From Foliimonas ilicis (lineage in GTDB: Bacteria > Pseudomonadota > Alphaproteobacteria > Rhizobiales > Rhizobiaceae): DNA of 64,000 bases. The DNA lies in assembly GCF_039939195.1 (NCBI RefSeq), contig NZ_JBDUUH010000005.1, positions 248,001-312,000 of the forward strand, given 5' to 3'. The notes beneath the pieces are model-generated. The model was not told where the DNA came from. It saw only the letters and a list, made by a program, of their open reading frames with translations, and did no database searches. Shown here piece after piece: positions 9,033 to 17,560 of the stretch. Every line of letters starts with the position of its first letter. Within the stretch, counting starts at the first letter, position 1. Position numbers and translations under genes: made by a program.

Positions 9033-10085
9033 CTACGTAAGGCGTTCCGTCGTCACCATGGCATTCATGACTTCGCGCAGACTGATGGTGCCGACGGGAA
9101 TGTTCGTGTCGTCCACGACGGTCAGCTTGTCGACGTCATTTTCTCTAAAAGTATAAGCGGCGGTCTCAAGAGTTGCTTCTGCCGCAATGGAAACGTTCGA
9201 TCCGGTGTCGCCGTTTTTGAGCAGCGTCATCGCTGATGCTACGCGAACAACACGGCCGCGGTTTACCTCCTTCACGAAGGAGGCGATGTAATCGTCTGCT
9301 GGCCGCAGAACGATATCCTGGCTGGTTCCTTGCTGAACGATCTCGCCGTCTCTCAAAATGGCGATGCCGTCACCTAGCCGCAGTGCCTCATCCAAGTCGT
9401 GAGTGATGAAAACGATCGTCTTGCGGATTTCCTTTTGGAGGTCGAGCAGTACCGATTGCATGTCGGCGCGTATCAATGGATCGAGCGCCGAGAACGCCTC
9501 GTCCATCAACAGGATTGGGGCATCGTTTGCGAGCGCCCGCGCTAGCCCTACTCGTTGCTGCATGCCTCCTGACAATTGATTTGGGTAGCGGTCCTCAAAG
9601 CCTGTTAGGCCGACACGCTCGATCCATCTCATAGCGGCATCGACTTGGCGTGCGCGCGGCATGCCCTGCACCTCAAGACCGTAGACGGTGTTTTCCAGAA
9701 CGTTTCGATGAGGCAAGAGCCCAAATTTCTGGAAGACCATTGCGGTCTTGTGGCGCCGGAAATCACGCAGGTCGCGTGGATTGAATGTAACTACATCCGT
9801 TCCCTCTACCAGGATTTGGCCGACGGTGGGGTCGATCAGCCGATTGATATGCCGGATCAACGTTGATTTTCCCGAACCCGACAGACCCATGATCACCTGT
9901 ATAGATCCGGCGGGCATATCAATGTTGATGTCTTTGAGGCCAAGCACATGTCCATGCCTTTCGAGCAACTCCGTCTTACTCATTCCGCGCTGGACTTTTT
10001 CGACGTGGTCGACCCCGGACCGGCCAAAGATCTTGAACAGGTTGCGTATCTGGATGCCCGTGCTGTTTCCGCTGGAGCTATCCAT
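9033..10085 (-). CDS. Glycine betaine/proline-type ABC importer ATPase (ProV-like)
   Basis: A 350-residue ATPase with Walker A GLSGSGKST (67-75), Q-loop FQKFGLLPH, signature LSGGMQQR, Walker B ILLMDEAFSALD and switch THDLDEA. The N-terminal extension before the first strand and the C-terminal CBS-like segment (ETAAYTFRENDVDKLTVVDD) are ProV/OpuAA features. It energises uptake of compatible solutes such as glycine or proline betaine. I chose ATG 10085 because it follows GGAGGTGGCAC and overlaps the permease stop by 8 bases; a start at 10121 would lie well inside the permease gene. Third gene of the SBP-permease-ATPase operon. Confidence 0.92.
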   Translation of the reverse strand: MDSSSGNSTGIQIRNLFKIFGRSGVDHVEKVQRGMSKTELLERHGHVLGLKDINIDMPAGSIQVIMGLSGSGKSTLIRHINRLIDPTVGQILVEGTDVVTFNPRDLRDFRRHKTAMVFQKFGLLPHRNVLENTVYGLEVQGMPRARQVDAAMRWIERVGLTGFEDRYPNQLSGGMQQRVGLARALANDAPILLMDEAFSALDPLIRADMQSVLLDLQKEIRKTIVFITHDLDEALRLGDGIAILRDGEIVQQGTSQDIVLRPADDYIASFVKEVNRGRVVRVASAMTLLKNGDTGSNVSIAAEATLETAAYTFRENDVDKLTVVDDTNIPVGTISLREVMNAMVTTERLT

Positions 10086-10965
10086 GTGCCACCTCCATGT
10101 GCTGCTGCAGACGGCGTCCATAAGCCTGGCTAACGCGGTCGAAGATGATGGCGATGCCGACGATGGCGAGACCGTTAAACATGCCGAGCGTGAAATATTG
10201 GTTGGAAATGGCTTTCAGCACCGGTTGTCCAAGGCCTTGCACGCCGATCATCGCCGCGATCACCACCATGGCGAGCGCCATCATGATAGTCTGGTTGATG
10301 CCCGCCATGATTGTCGGTAGCGCCAGAGGCAATTGCACTTTGAAGAGACGTTGCCAGCCCGATGAGCCATAAGCGTCGGCAGCCTCCAGTACGTCTTTAT
10401 CAACCAGTCGGATACCCAGATTGGTCAACCTGATCATAGGCGGGATCGCGTAGATGACGACGGCGATAAGCCCCGGTACGCGACCAATACCAAGCAGCAT
10501 GACCACGGGGATCAGGTAAACGAAGCTTGGCATGGTCTGCATCACATCCAGCACAGGATTTACCGTGTTCTGGAGCCTGTCGGAGCGCGACATGGCAATG
10601 CCCAGCGGAAGGCCGATAGCAATGGCAAGAACCGTGCAAACGAAGATCATCGAGATGGTCTTCATCGTGTCGTCCCACATGTCGAAGAAACCGATCAACA
10701 AAAGCATCACGACACATCCAAGCGCCAGTTTTATGCTTCGGCTGGCAAGCCATGCCAGTACTGCGATTACGAGAATGACGATCGGCCACGGCGTGCGCGT
10801 CATCAGGCGCTCGCAGTAAATCAGGAAAAACTGCAGTGGCTGAAAGAAGGTTTCGATCCCGCCGCCGTAGGCGCGGGTAAAGGCGCGGAAACCTTCATCG
10901 ATGGACTTTTTCAGTGCGGTCAGTGACGCATCGTCGAGATGCGGGAACGTAGTCAGCCATTCCAT
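10078..10965 (-). CDS. Glycine betaine/proline-type ABC importer permease (ProW-like)
   Basis: A 295-residue protein with a cytoplasmic N-terminus and about seven hydrophobic segments. The coupling motif DAYGSSGWQRLFKVQLPLALPTIMAGINQ fits the EAA loop of the ProW/OpuAB family. It forms the membrane channel for the substrate delivered by the binding protein encoded upstream. It is shorter than E. coli ProW (about 354 residues), mostly at the N-terminus. It is separated from the binding-protein gene by a strong hairpin and coupled to the ATPase gene by overlap. Confidence 0.92.
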   Translation of the reverse strand: MEWLTTFPHLDDASLTALKKSIDEGFRAFTRAYGGGIETFFQPLQFFLIYCERLMTRTPWPIVILVIAVLAWLASRSIKLALGCVVMLLLIGFFDMWDDTMKTISMIFVCTVLAIAIGLPLGIAMSRSDRLQNTVNPVLDVMQTMPSFVYLIPVVMLLGIGRVPGLIAVVIYAIPPMIRLTNLGIRLVDKDVLEAADAYGSSGWQRLFKVQLPLALPTIMAGINQTIMMALAMVVIAAMIGVQGLGQPVLKAISNQYFTLGMFNGLAIVGIAIIFDRVSQAYGRRLQQHMEVAHG

Positions 10966-11028
10966 CGCTTACACCCCTCTTATTTTTATGGTGTTGGCTT
11001 CGGACTTCATTTGTCCGTTATGATATTG

Positions 11029-11057
11029 GGGCGGGCGGCATGATCTGCCGCCCGCCC
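11029..11057. terminator. Hairpin between binding-protein and permease genes
   Basis: Perfect 12-base GC-rich arms (gggcgggcggca / tgccgcccgccc) with a 5-base loop, 8 bases after the binding-protein stop. There is no T-run. Such intra-operon hairpins usually attenuate read-through and protect the binding-protein mRNA so that it is made in excess over permease and ATPase. Confidence 0.65.
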
Positions 11058-11064
11058 GGTATGC

Positions 11065-12066
11065 TTAGAGGCTCGCTTTGATCTTCTCAGCGGCGTCAGC
11101 AGAAACCCATTTGCTCCACAAATCCTCGTTCTCCTGCAGGAAATGCTTGGCGGCTGCTTCGCCCGTAGCCTGATTGTCGGTCATCCAGGCCATCAGCTTG
11201 TTGACCGTATCGTTGCTCCAGGAGCGCTTGTTCAGGTAATCCATGACCTCTGGTCCGGCGCGATCCGCGAAGGATTTGGCGACAAGCGTGAATACTGGGT
11301 CCGTGGCCCACGCATTTTTCTTTGGATCAGAGCAATCTGCCACTGTGATGCAGCGCTTCCATTCGGCTGCATCGACAGGAACACCGGGATCGAGCCGGAA
11401 CATTTCATATTTTCCGAGCAGTGCGGTGGGTGCCCAGTAATAACCCAGCCAGCCTTGCTTTCGCTCATATGCCTTGGCGATCGAGCCATCGAGACCTGCT
11501 GCAGAACCGGTGTCAACCAGCGTGAAATTGGCTTTTTCGACTTCGAACGCCTTATAAAGCTGCGACGTCACAACCGTTCCGCCCCAGCCCTGCGGCCCGT
11601 TGTAGAGCGCACCTTTGCTTGGGTCTTCCGGATCGGGGAAGAGTTCTGGATGCTTCAGGGCATCTTCGATGGTCTTGATGTCGGGGTTGGCGTCAGCGAT
11701 GTATTTCGGAATCCACCAGCCTTGAACGCCACCATCGGGAAGTGACTGGGCGGCCTTGATGATCGTGCCTTCCTTGAGGCCGCGTTCTACGACCTCTGGC
11801 TGCAGGTCGATCCAAGCCTCAGGCGCAATATCGGGCTGACCTTTTTCCGACATTGACGTCAGTGTCGGAACCGTATCGCCAACTGTAATTTCGGCGCTGC
11901 ATCCGTAACCCGTGTTGAGGATGTATTTGTCCAGACTGGAGAGCACTTCTGCGCTCTGCCAGTTCATGCTGGCGATGGAAACCTCACCGCACTCTGCGGC
12001 TGAGGCGGCGGATGCGAGACTGAGGCTGGCGAAAGCCAGACAAGATGCGAGTAAGATGCGTTTCAT
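11065..12066 (-). CDS. Glycine betaine/quaternary amine ABC importer, substrate-binding protein
   Basis: A 333-residue OpuAC/ProX-family protein with a Sec signal peptide (MKRILLASCLAFASLSLASAASAA, cleavage after about residue 23). The mature part is rich in tryptophan (MNWQSAE, PEAWID, GWWIP, GWGGT, GWLGYYWAP), as expected for the aromatic cages that bind trimethylammonium groups. Periplasmic. First gene of the three-gene importer operon. With a betaine-type Rieske oxygenase and an N-methylproline demethylase-like enzyme nearby, proline betaine or a similar betaine is a reasonable substrate guess. Confidence 0.92.
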   Translation of the reverse strand: MKRILLASCLAFASLSLASAASAAECGEVSIASMNWQSAEVLSSLDKYILNTGYGCSAEITVGDTVPTLTSMSEKGQPDIAPEAWIDLQPEVVERGLKEGTIIKAAQSLPDGGVQGWWIPKYIADANPDIKTIEDALKHPELFPDPEDPSKGALYNGPQGWGGTVVTSQLYKAFEVEKANFTLVDTGSAAGLDGSIAKAYERKQGWLGYYWAPTALLGKYEMFRLDPGVPVDAAEWKRCITVADCSDPKKNAWATDPVFTLVAKSFADRAGPEVMDYLNKRSWSNDTVNKLMAWMTDNQATGEAAAKHFLQENEDLWSKWVSADAAEKIKASL

Positions 12067-12140
12067 TCTTTATGCTCCCATTTTTTTAGCGTCAGTAACT
12101 CTGTAAAGCCGACGGCGACGCATCCGCGGCTTCCGTTCCT

Positions 12141-12965
12141 TCAGGAATATCCTGCAGGCTTATTTGTCTTGGACGCCATGTCAGCGGCGGCTGATGCTGC
12201 GGCTTGCAGTCCCGCGTGGACCGCGCCGGGAAGACCGGCACGGATCATTTCACGCAAGGCTGCCGCCGTCGTACCCTGATACTCCATGAAGGTTTCGACG
12301 ATTTTGCCCGGCATAAATTCATCGGTATTAATCAGGCCGCTTGTCCCGCAGATTACGCCGCGAACAGCTTTTTTTGCGACGTGCGACGGTATTCCATTTT
12401 CTTCGGCATGTGACAGCATCGCGCTAGCCAAAAGCGCGGGAAACGCCGGGCCTGATCCGCTCAGCCCGGTCAAGTAGTCGATCTGCAGCTCTGTCGTGAC
12501 TTCGTCTTCTTCTCCGCAACTGGACATCAGCGCGCCAACGAAGCCACGATCAGAAGCAGTAACGCCGTCTGCTGCGACCCAAGGCGTGTATGAGCGGCCG
12601 ATTTCGGCAGCGGCATTGGGCATGGCGCGGACAATGCGGTTTGTCTTCAATCGCTGCTCAAGCGTCGCCATGGAGACGCCAGCCATGACTGAAATGACCA
12701 GACGATTTTCAAGATTAAGCGAGAGATTTGCAAACTGGTGCGGTCGCACCGACAAAATGACGACATCCGCGCGGCGGACCAATTCTTCGTTGTCGGCGGT
12801 CCAGATAATTTTCGGCCAGTCTGGAAACCGGGATACTCTAGGTGATCGAGAGGAAATGATGAGAGATGATGAGTTGAGAACTCCCGCCGACAATCCCCGC
12901 GTCGCAATGGCACTTCCCAACCAGCCGGCGCCGCCGACAATGCCGACGACCCCTGCCGCGCTCAT
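12141..12965 (-). CDS. Pyrroline-5-carboxylate reductase-family protein (ProC-like)
   Basis: A 274-residue protein with an N-terminal Rossmann motif (GIVGGAGWLG, residues 8-17), VVILSVRPHQ, MAGVSMATLE, VRAMPNAAAEIG and the C-terminal dimerisation/active-site segment YLTGLSGSGPAF. These are the usual ProC landmarks, so it should reduce a cyclic imino acid with NAD(P)H in the cytoplasm. The C-terminal helical part deviates from housekeeping ProC. It overlaps the TetR gene by 4 bases and sits beside betaine demethylation genes, so it may handle proline, N-methylproline or related ring intermediates rather than biosynthesis. Confidence 0.85.
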   Translation of the reverse strand: MSAAGVVGIVGGAGWLGSAIATRGLSAGVLNSSSLIISSRSPRVSRFPDWPKIIWTADNEELVRRADVVILSVRPHQFANLSLNLENRLVISVMAGVSMATLEQRLKTNRIVRAMPNAAAEIGRSYTPWVAADGVTASDRGFVGALMSSCGEEDEVTTELQIDYLTGLSGSGPAFPALLASAMLSHAEENGIPSHVAKKAVRGVICGTSGLINTDEFMPGKIVETFMEYQGTTAAALREMIRAGLPGAVHAGLQAAASAAADMASKTNKPAGYS

Positions 12966-13609
12966 TGAGCGAGTTCCTCGGTCGCCTGTGCGGGGTCAAG
13001 TATAAAGTTGTGGCGAGATGCAAATCTTTCCATTTCGCGTCTTTGCGGAGCATGACCGGTGTAGATTTCCACGTATGACGGTATGCGCCTCATACGCACT
13101 GCAAGGCTCTCTTTCGTGTTCGTTGAAATGTATCCGATCTGGACGAGATAGATCGTACGGGCGCGTACCTCGGCTGCCAGTTGCGGAAAGCCGAACCGAA
13201 TGAACATTGCGGTTAGAGCGGCAATTCTCGCTTCGTCAGCCTCTTCAACTTCTGCAGCCACTTCCGGCGACTGAAGAGCCCAACTGCGCACCGCAAACTC
13301 GAATTGTGAATCGAAAAGCGAAGTGTCGAGCCAGCAGTCGAATACGTTGAGCATCGCCTCCGCTATCGTCTCGGCATATGCTTCGCAGCGTTGCTGGATT
13401 CCAAGAGTGTTGCGGCCCTTCCAGCTCTCCCTGAGAGTGCTTAGAAGCGCTTCGCGATCAGCAAAGAACCAGTAGAAGCTCGTTCGCGACAGATTAAGCT
13501 TTTTAGCAATGGGGAGGATTCGTACGGCATCGACGCCTGCATCAATCAAGGCGTCGTAGGCGCTTGTCAGCCAGACTTCTTTTGAACCTCGCCATACTGT
13601 CTCGTTCAA
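12962..13609 (-). CDS. TetR-family transcriptional regulator
   Basis: A 215-residue TetR protein: N-terminal helix-turn-helix (about residues 10-58, IAKKLNLSRTSFYWFFADREALL), then a helical ligand domain. The start is TTG at 13609 with a strong GGAGG six bases upstream; no better ATG exists. It forms an operon with the ProC-like gene (ATGA overlap) and is divergent from the flavoprotein gene at 13760. The palindromes between them are likely its operators, so it probably represses both directions until a betaine-derived ligand appears. Confidence 0.88.
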   Translation of the reverse strand: MNETVWRGSKEVWLTSAYDALIDAGVDAVRILPIAKKLNLSRTSFYWFFADREALLSTLRESWKGRNTLGIQQRCEAYAETIAEAMLNVFDCWLDTSLFDSQFEFAVRSWALQSPEVAAEVEEADEARIAALTAMFIRFGFPQLAAEVRARTIYLVQIGYISTNTKESLAVRMRRIPSYVEIYTGHAPQRREMERFASRHNFILDPAQATEELAQ

Positions 13610-13655
13610 ATCTGCCTCCAGGCAATTTCCACTTCGACACCTGGAGGATGCACGC

Positions 13656-13683
13656 TGTCAACACATGTGTCAACTAAGTTGAC
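13656..13683. promoter_or_regulatory. Palindromic operator cluster for the TetR regulator
   Basis: Two overlapping dyads: acacatgtgt (13661-13670) and gtcaactaagttgac (13669-13683, 7-base arms around one base). The heptamer tgtcaac occurs at 13656 and again at 13668. The cluster lies between the TTG start of the TetR gene and the flavoprotein start, just before a ttgaca element at 13700. Confidence 0.6.
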
Positions 13684-13759
13684 GATAGTATACGGTATCT
13701 TGACATAGGTGTACATTTTGGGATTTGATCGGCCTGATCCCTTTTCAAGGCAGGTAAAA

Positions 13760-15796
13760 ATGTCCGGCGATCCACTGCTGCAGCCCTACAAACTCAAGCA
13801 TCTCACGCTGAAGAACAGAATAATGGTGACGTCGCACGAGCCGGCGTATCCTGAAGACGGAATGCCTAAGGAGCGCTACCGCGCCTACCATGTCGAGCGT
13901 GCAAAGGGCGGCGTGGCGCTGACCATGACCGCGGGGTCCGCCGCAGTATCGCTCGACAGTCCGCCCGTGTTCAACAACATCCTGGCGTATAAGGATGAGG
14001 TCGTACCTTGGCTCAAGGACCTTGTGGACGCCTGCCATGAACATGGCACGGCGGTCATGATCCAGCTAACGCATCTGGGTCGCCGGACACGTTGGGACAA
14101 GGGCGACTGGTTGCCCGTCGTGGCTCCGTCACACGAACGGGAGGCGGCCCACAGGGCGTTTCCAAAAAAGATGGAAGACTGGGATATCGCGCGCGTCATC
14201 AAGGACTTCGCCGATGCCGCGGAACGTATGAAAGCCGCTGGCATGGACGGCCTTGAGCTCGAGGCCTATGGCCACCTCATCGACCAGTTCAACTCCCCGC
14301 TGACGAACACGCTGGATGGGCCATATGGCGGCACGCTTGATAACCGCATGCGGTTCATGTTCGAGGTGCTGCAGGCAATTCGCGACAGGGTAGGGCAGGA
14401 ATTCATTGTCGGCATTCGTTACACTGCCGATGAGAAACTTGCTGGCGGCAACGCAAAGGACGAAGGCTTCGAGATATCCAAACGTCTCAAAAGCAGCGGG
14501 CTCATCGATTTCCTGAACGTGATCCGCGGGCACATCGACACAGATGCGGGTCTTACGGACGTCATCCCGATTCAGGGTATGGCCAATTCTCCGCATCTCG
14601 ATTTTGCCGGAGAAATCCGCGCGGCCACTCAGTTCCCGACATTCCATGCCGCCAAAATCCCGGATGTTGCTACTGCACGCCACGCCATTGCGACGGGCAA
14701 AGTAGACATGGTCGGCATGACCCGTGCTCACATGACGGACCCGCACATCGTCCGGAAGATCATCGAAAAGCGCGAAGACGAAATCCGCCCTTGCGTCGGT
14801 GCGAACTACTGTCTGGACCGGATTTATCAGGGAGGCGCGGCATACTGCATCCACAACGCCGCGACAGGGCGCGAGCTTACAATGCCGCACACCATTCCCA
14901 AGGTTGCAAACAAGCGAAAGGTTTTGATTGTCGGTGCGGGACCAGCAGGGCTTGAAGCGGCGCGTGTCGCGGGCGAACGTGGCCACGACGTCGTCGTGCT
15001 GGAAGCAGCCGGACAGGCAGGTGGCCAGATCAGGCTGACCGCTCAAAGCTCCAGACGCCATGAAATGATCAGCATCATCGATTGGCGGCTGGCTCAGTGC
15101 GAGAAGCTTGGCGTTCAAATCCGCTACAATGTATGGGCGGATGCAGACGCGATCCTCGCCGAACAGCCTGACGTGGTCATAATCGCGACAGGCGGGCTGC
15201 CGCACACGGACGTACTTTCGAGCGGAAACGAGCTGGTCGTGTCGTCATGGGACATTATCGCGGGCGACGTGAAGCCCGGATTGAACGTCCTTGTCTATGA
15301 CGATGCCGGCGACCACTCCGGCCTTCAGGCGGCCGAGGTCATCGCGGCGTCAGGGGCCAAGGTCGAGATCATGACTCCCGACCGCGCGTTTGCACCGGAG
15401 GTGATGGCCATGAATCTGGTGCCATATATGCGATCGTTGCAAAAGCTCGACACGGTTTTCACCGTGACCTTCCGGCTGGAAGAGGTTCGCAAGGAAGGCA
15501 ACCAGTTATTGGCAATTATAGGCAGCGATTATGGCGGGGTTCGCAAGGAGCGGAAGTTTGACCAGATCGTCGTCAACCACGGCACCATTCCCCTTGACGA
15601 GCTGTACTTCGACCTAAAGCCGATGTCGCGGAACCTTGGCGCGGTATCTCACGAAGATCTCGTTGCAGGACGACCGCAGTCGCGCGTCGACAATGCCGAT
15701 GGCGTTTTCCAGCTCTTCCGCATAGGCGATGCCGTGGCAGCGAGAAATACGCATGCGGCCATCTACGATGGGCTGAGGATCGCAAAAGACATCTAA
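13760..15796 (+). CDS. Old yellow enzyme-like NADH:flavin oxidoreductase, N-methylproline demethylase type (StcD-like)
   Basis: A 678-residue protein in the trimethylamine dehydrogenase/2,4-dienoyl-CoA reductase family: FMN TIM barrel (residues 1-370), an iron-sulfur segment, then FAD/NAD-binding domains (GAGPAG at 392-397). The closest functional group I recognise is the secondary/tertiary amine demethylases of stachydrine and hydroxyproline betaine catabolism. In the iron-sulfur motif Cys345, Cys351 and Cys363 are present but the second ligand is Ala348 (CVGANYC). I chose ATG 13760 (AAGG upstream) over an upstream GTG at 13709. The Rieske pair at 16469-18803 would make the N-methylated amino acid this enzyme demethylates. 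Confidence 0.85.
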   Translation: MSGDPLLQPYKLKHLTLKNRIMVTSHEPAYPEDGMPKERYRAYHVERAKGGVALTMTAGSAAVSLDSPPVFNNILAYKDEVVPWLKDLVDACHEHGTAVMIQLTHLGRRTRWDKGDWLPVVAPSHEREAAHRAFPKKMEDWDIARVIKDFADAAERMKAAGMDGLELEAYGHLIDQFNSPLTNTLDGPYGGTLDNRMRFMFEVLQAIRDRVGQEFIVGIRYTADEKLAGGNAKDEGFEISKRLKSSGLIDFLNVIRGHIDTDAGLTDVIPIQGMANSPHLDFAGEIRAATQFPTFHAAKIPDVATARHAIATGKVDMVGMTRAHMTDPHIVRKIIEKREDEIRPCVGANYCLDRIYQGGAAYCIHNAATGRELTMPHTIPKVANKRKVLIVGAGPAGLEAARVAGERGHDVVVLEAAGQAGGQIRLTAQSSRRHEMISIIDWRLAQCEKLGVQIRYNVWADADAILAEQPDVVIIATGGLPHTDVLSSGNELVVSSWDIIAGDVKPGLNVLVYDDAGDHSGLQAAEVIAASGAKVEIMTPDRAFAPEVMAMNLVPYMRSLQKLDTVFTVTFRLEEVRKEGNQLLAIIGSDYGGVRKERKFDQIVVNHGTIPLDELYFDLKPMSRNLGAVSHEDLVAGRPQSRVDNADGVFQLFRIGDAVAARNTHAAIYDGLRIAKDI

Positions 15797-15847
15797 CAAT
15801 TGAGATAGGCCGAATTTCAAAGTTTGAATGTTCCGGGGAGGCAGGCA

Positions 15848-16447
15848 ATGGCAGCGCGCAGTGAAAGTTTGCAGTCGTTTCTGGATGCGGCATCTGCGGC
15901 CTATGGTCAGTTCGCGAGCACGTCATCGTCACGAGCATCGGTCAGCCAAGTCTTTGCCGCTCTTGAACATCCGGGCGAGCAACGCACCGGACCGGGCGTC
16001 CGTCTGGCGGTTTGCGAAGAGCTGGATACGGCCCTTGCTGTAAATACACATCATGCTTCCCTGCAGAGGCTTATAGACAGCTTCAAGGGGATCGAGCCAA
16101 AGCTCGAATGGCGCGTTCGTACGAAGAATGACGGCACTGCGAGCGCGAATTTCGCAAAGGGTCATGCCAATGCAATGATCATCGGTCCGGGAGGTCTGGA
16201 GCAAAGCGACGACGTTTGGCTTGGCGTTAGCCTACTGGCCCCAAATGTTCGTTATCCCGATCATGATCACGCGCCTGAAGAAGTGTATCTCGTGCTGTCG
16301 GAGGGTGAGTTCCGGCAAGGCGACGGGGATTGGTTTTCTCCCGGTATCGGCGGATCGTTTTATAATTTACCCGGCATAAAGCACGCGATGCGATCTCTTG
16401 ATACGCCGCTTTTTGCTTTCTGGCTTTTGCGCGCACAAGTCGATTGA
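15848..16447 (+). CDS. DMSP lyase-family cupin (DddQ-like)
   Basis: A 199-residue protein with a C-terminal cupin. Tyr136, His139, His141, Glu145, Tyr147 and His179 (in RYPDHDHAPEEVY and LPGIKHA) have exactly the spacing of the metal-binding and catalytic residues of DddQ (Tyr120, His123, His125, Glu129, Tyr131, His163 there). DddQ cleaves dimethylsulfoniopropionate to dimethylsulfide and acrylate. ATG 15848 follows GGGGAGGCAGGCA; an upstream TTG at 15824 is less likely. It lies 51 bases after the demethylase gene on the same strand, so it is probably co-transcribed. Whether it acts on DMSP or a nitrogen betaine in this cluster cannot be told from sequence. Confidence 0.8.
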   Translation: MAARSESLQSFLDAASAAYGQFASTSSSRASVSQVFAALEHPGEQRTGPGVRLAVCEELDTALAVNTHHASLQRLIDSFKGIEPKLEWRVRTKNDGTASANFAKGHANAMIIGPGGLEQSDDVWLGVSLLAPNVRYPDHDHAPEEVYLVLSEGEFRQGDGDWFSPGIGGSFYNLPGIKHAMRSLDTPLFAFWLLRAQVD

Positions 16448-16468
16448 GAGTTGAACAATAACCCGCGC

Positions 16469-17560
16469 TTAACGATCGATCACGAGATCGCTCATAGGCT
16501 TGGAGCAGCAGGGCAGGAACAATCCCGCATCGATTTCTCGCTGGCGGATTCCTCCATTGTGCTTCATATCGACTGCGCCGGACACAAGCCGCGACTTGCA
16601 GGTGCCGCAGACGCCGTTTGCGCAGGATGAGAGAATCCTGACGCCCGCCTTCTTGGCGCATGACAGCACCGTCTGCTCGCTCGACACCTCGATCCTGCGC
16701 GCCTGTTTTGAGAATTCGACCGCGAAAAGTGTCGTTGTTTCCATCTCTGCGGCGATGTTTGGGGCAATGTCGATTACCGCGGCGTCGAAGCTCTCCTCGA
16801 TGTAATTCGAAGCTGCAACTCCCGCATCGGTGGCAATCTTGCGGGCCGCCAACATGAAAGGCGCTGGCCCGCAGCACATGACGATGCGCTCGCTGAGATC
16901 CGGCACTGCGAGCTTCAAGAACTCCGGCGAAATTCGACCGGCCAATCCGGGCCATGATGGCTCATTTTCCACTTGCTCCGGCAAAAAATGGAGACGCAGG
17001 TTTTTGAGCTTGCCAGCCAAACAGGAGAGTTCTTCCCGAAAGATCAGATCCTTTGGCGTACGCGCCGCATGCACGAAAATCACGTCGGCCTGCTCGCAGG
17101 TATCCGCCAGTTCTCGAACCATGGACATAACTGGAGTAATCCCTGAACCGCCCGAAAGAAGCAGGAACTTCCTGTTCCCCGCCGACGGCCGGACAAAGCT
17201 GCCCAATGGGCCATTAGCCTTGACCGTAAAGCCCGGAGAAAAATTGTCGTGCATCCAGTTGGAAATCCGCCCTCCGGCTACGCGCTTTACAGTTATCGAG
17301 AAAGTGCTGCTGCGCTTCGGCGATGACGAGATGCTGTAGCACCGGCTCTCATCTTCGAACCCGATCTTGAAGTCGAAAAGAAAATACTGGCCCGCTTTGA
17401 AATTGAAGTGCTTGCCATCAGGCGATGCAAACGTGAACGTCTTTACGTCGTGTGTCTCTTGATGGACATCCAGGCACAGCAATGTGTCGTCCGTTTCCGG
17501 GTCCCAAAAACCCATCGAACGGACATCTTCCAGCGTGGGTGACAGCGTTTTAGTATCCAT
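16469..17560 (-). CDS. Rieske oxygenase reductase (FAD, NAD, C-terminal [2Fe-2S])
   Basis: A 363-residue electron-transfer protein. FAD domain with RCYSISSSP (residues 73-81), NAD domain with LLSGGSGITPVMSM (134-147) and CCGPAPFM (229-236), and a C-terminal plant-type ferredoxin domain with Cys313, Cys318, Cys321 and Cys351. This is the reductase layout found with GbcA, CntA and stachydrine demethylase oxygenases. ATG 17560 overlaps the oxygenase stop by 11 bases, giving translational coupling; longer starts would sit deep in the oxygenase gene. It passes electrons from NAD(P)H to the Rieske protein encoded just upstream. Confidence 0.92.
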   Translation of the reverse strand: MDTKTLSPTLEDVRSMGFWDPETDDTLLCLDVHQETHDVKTFTFASPDGKHFNFKAGQYFLFDFKIGFEDESRCYSISSSPKRSSTFSITVKRVAGGRISNWMHDNFSPGFTVKANGPLGSFVRPSAGNRKFLLLSGGSGITPVMSMVRELADTCEQADVIFVHAARTPKDLIFREELSCLAGKLKNLRLHFLPEQVENEPSWPGLAGRISPEFLKLAVPDLSERIVMCCGPAPFMLAARKIATDAGVAASNYIEESFDAAVIDIAPNIAAEMETTTLFAVEFSKQARRIEVSSEQTVLSCAKKAGVRILSSCANGVCGTCKSRLVSGAVDMKHNGGIRQREIDAGLFLPCCSKPMSDLVIDR

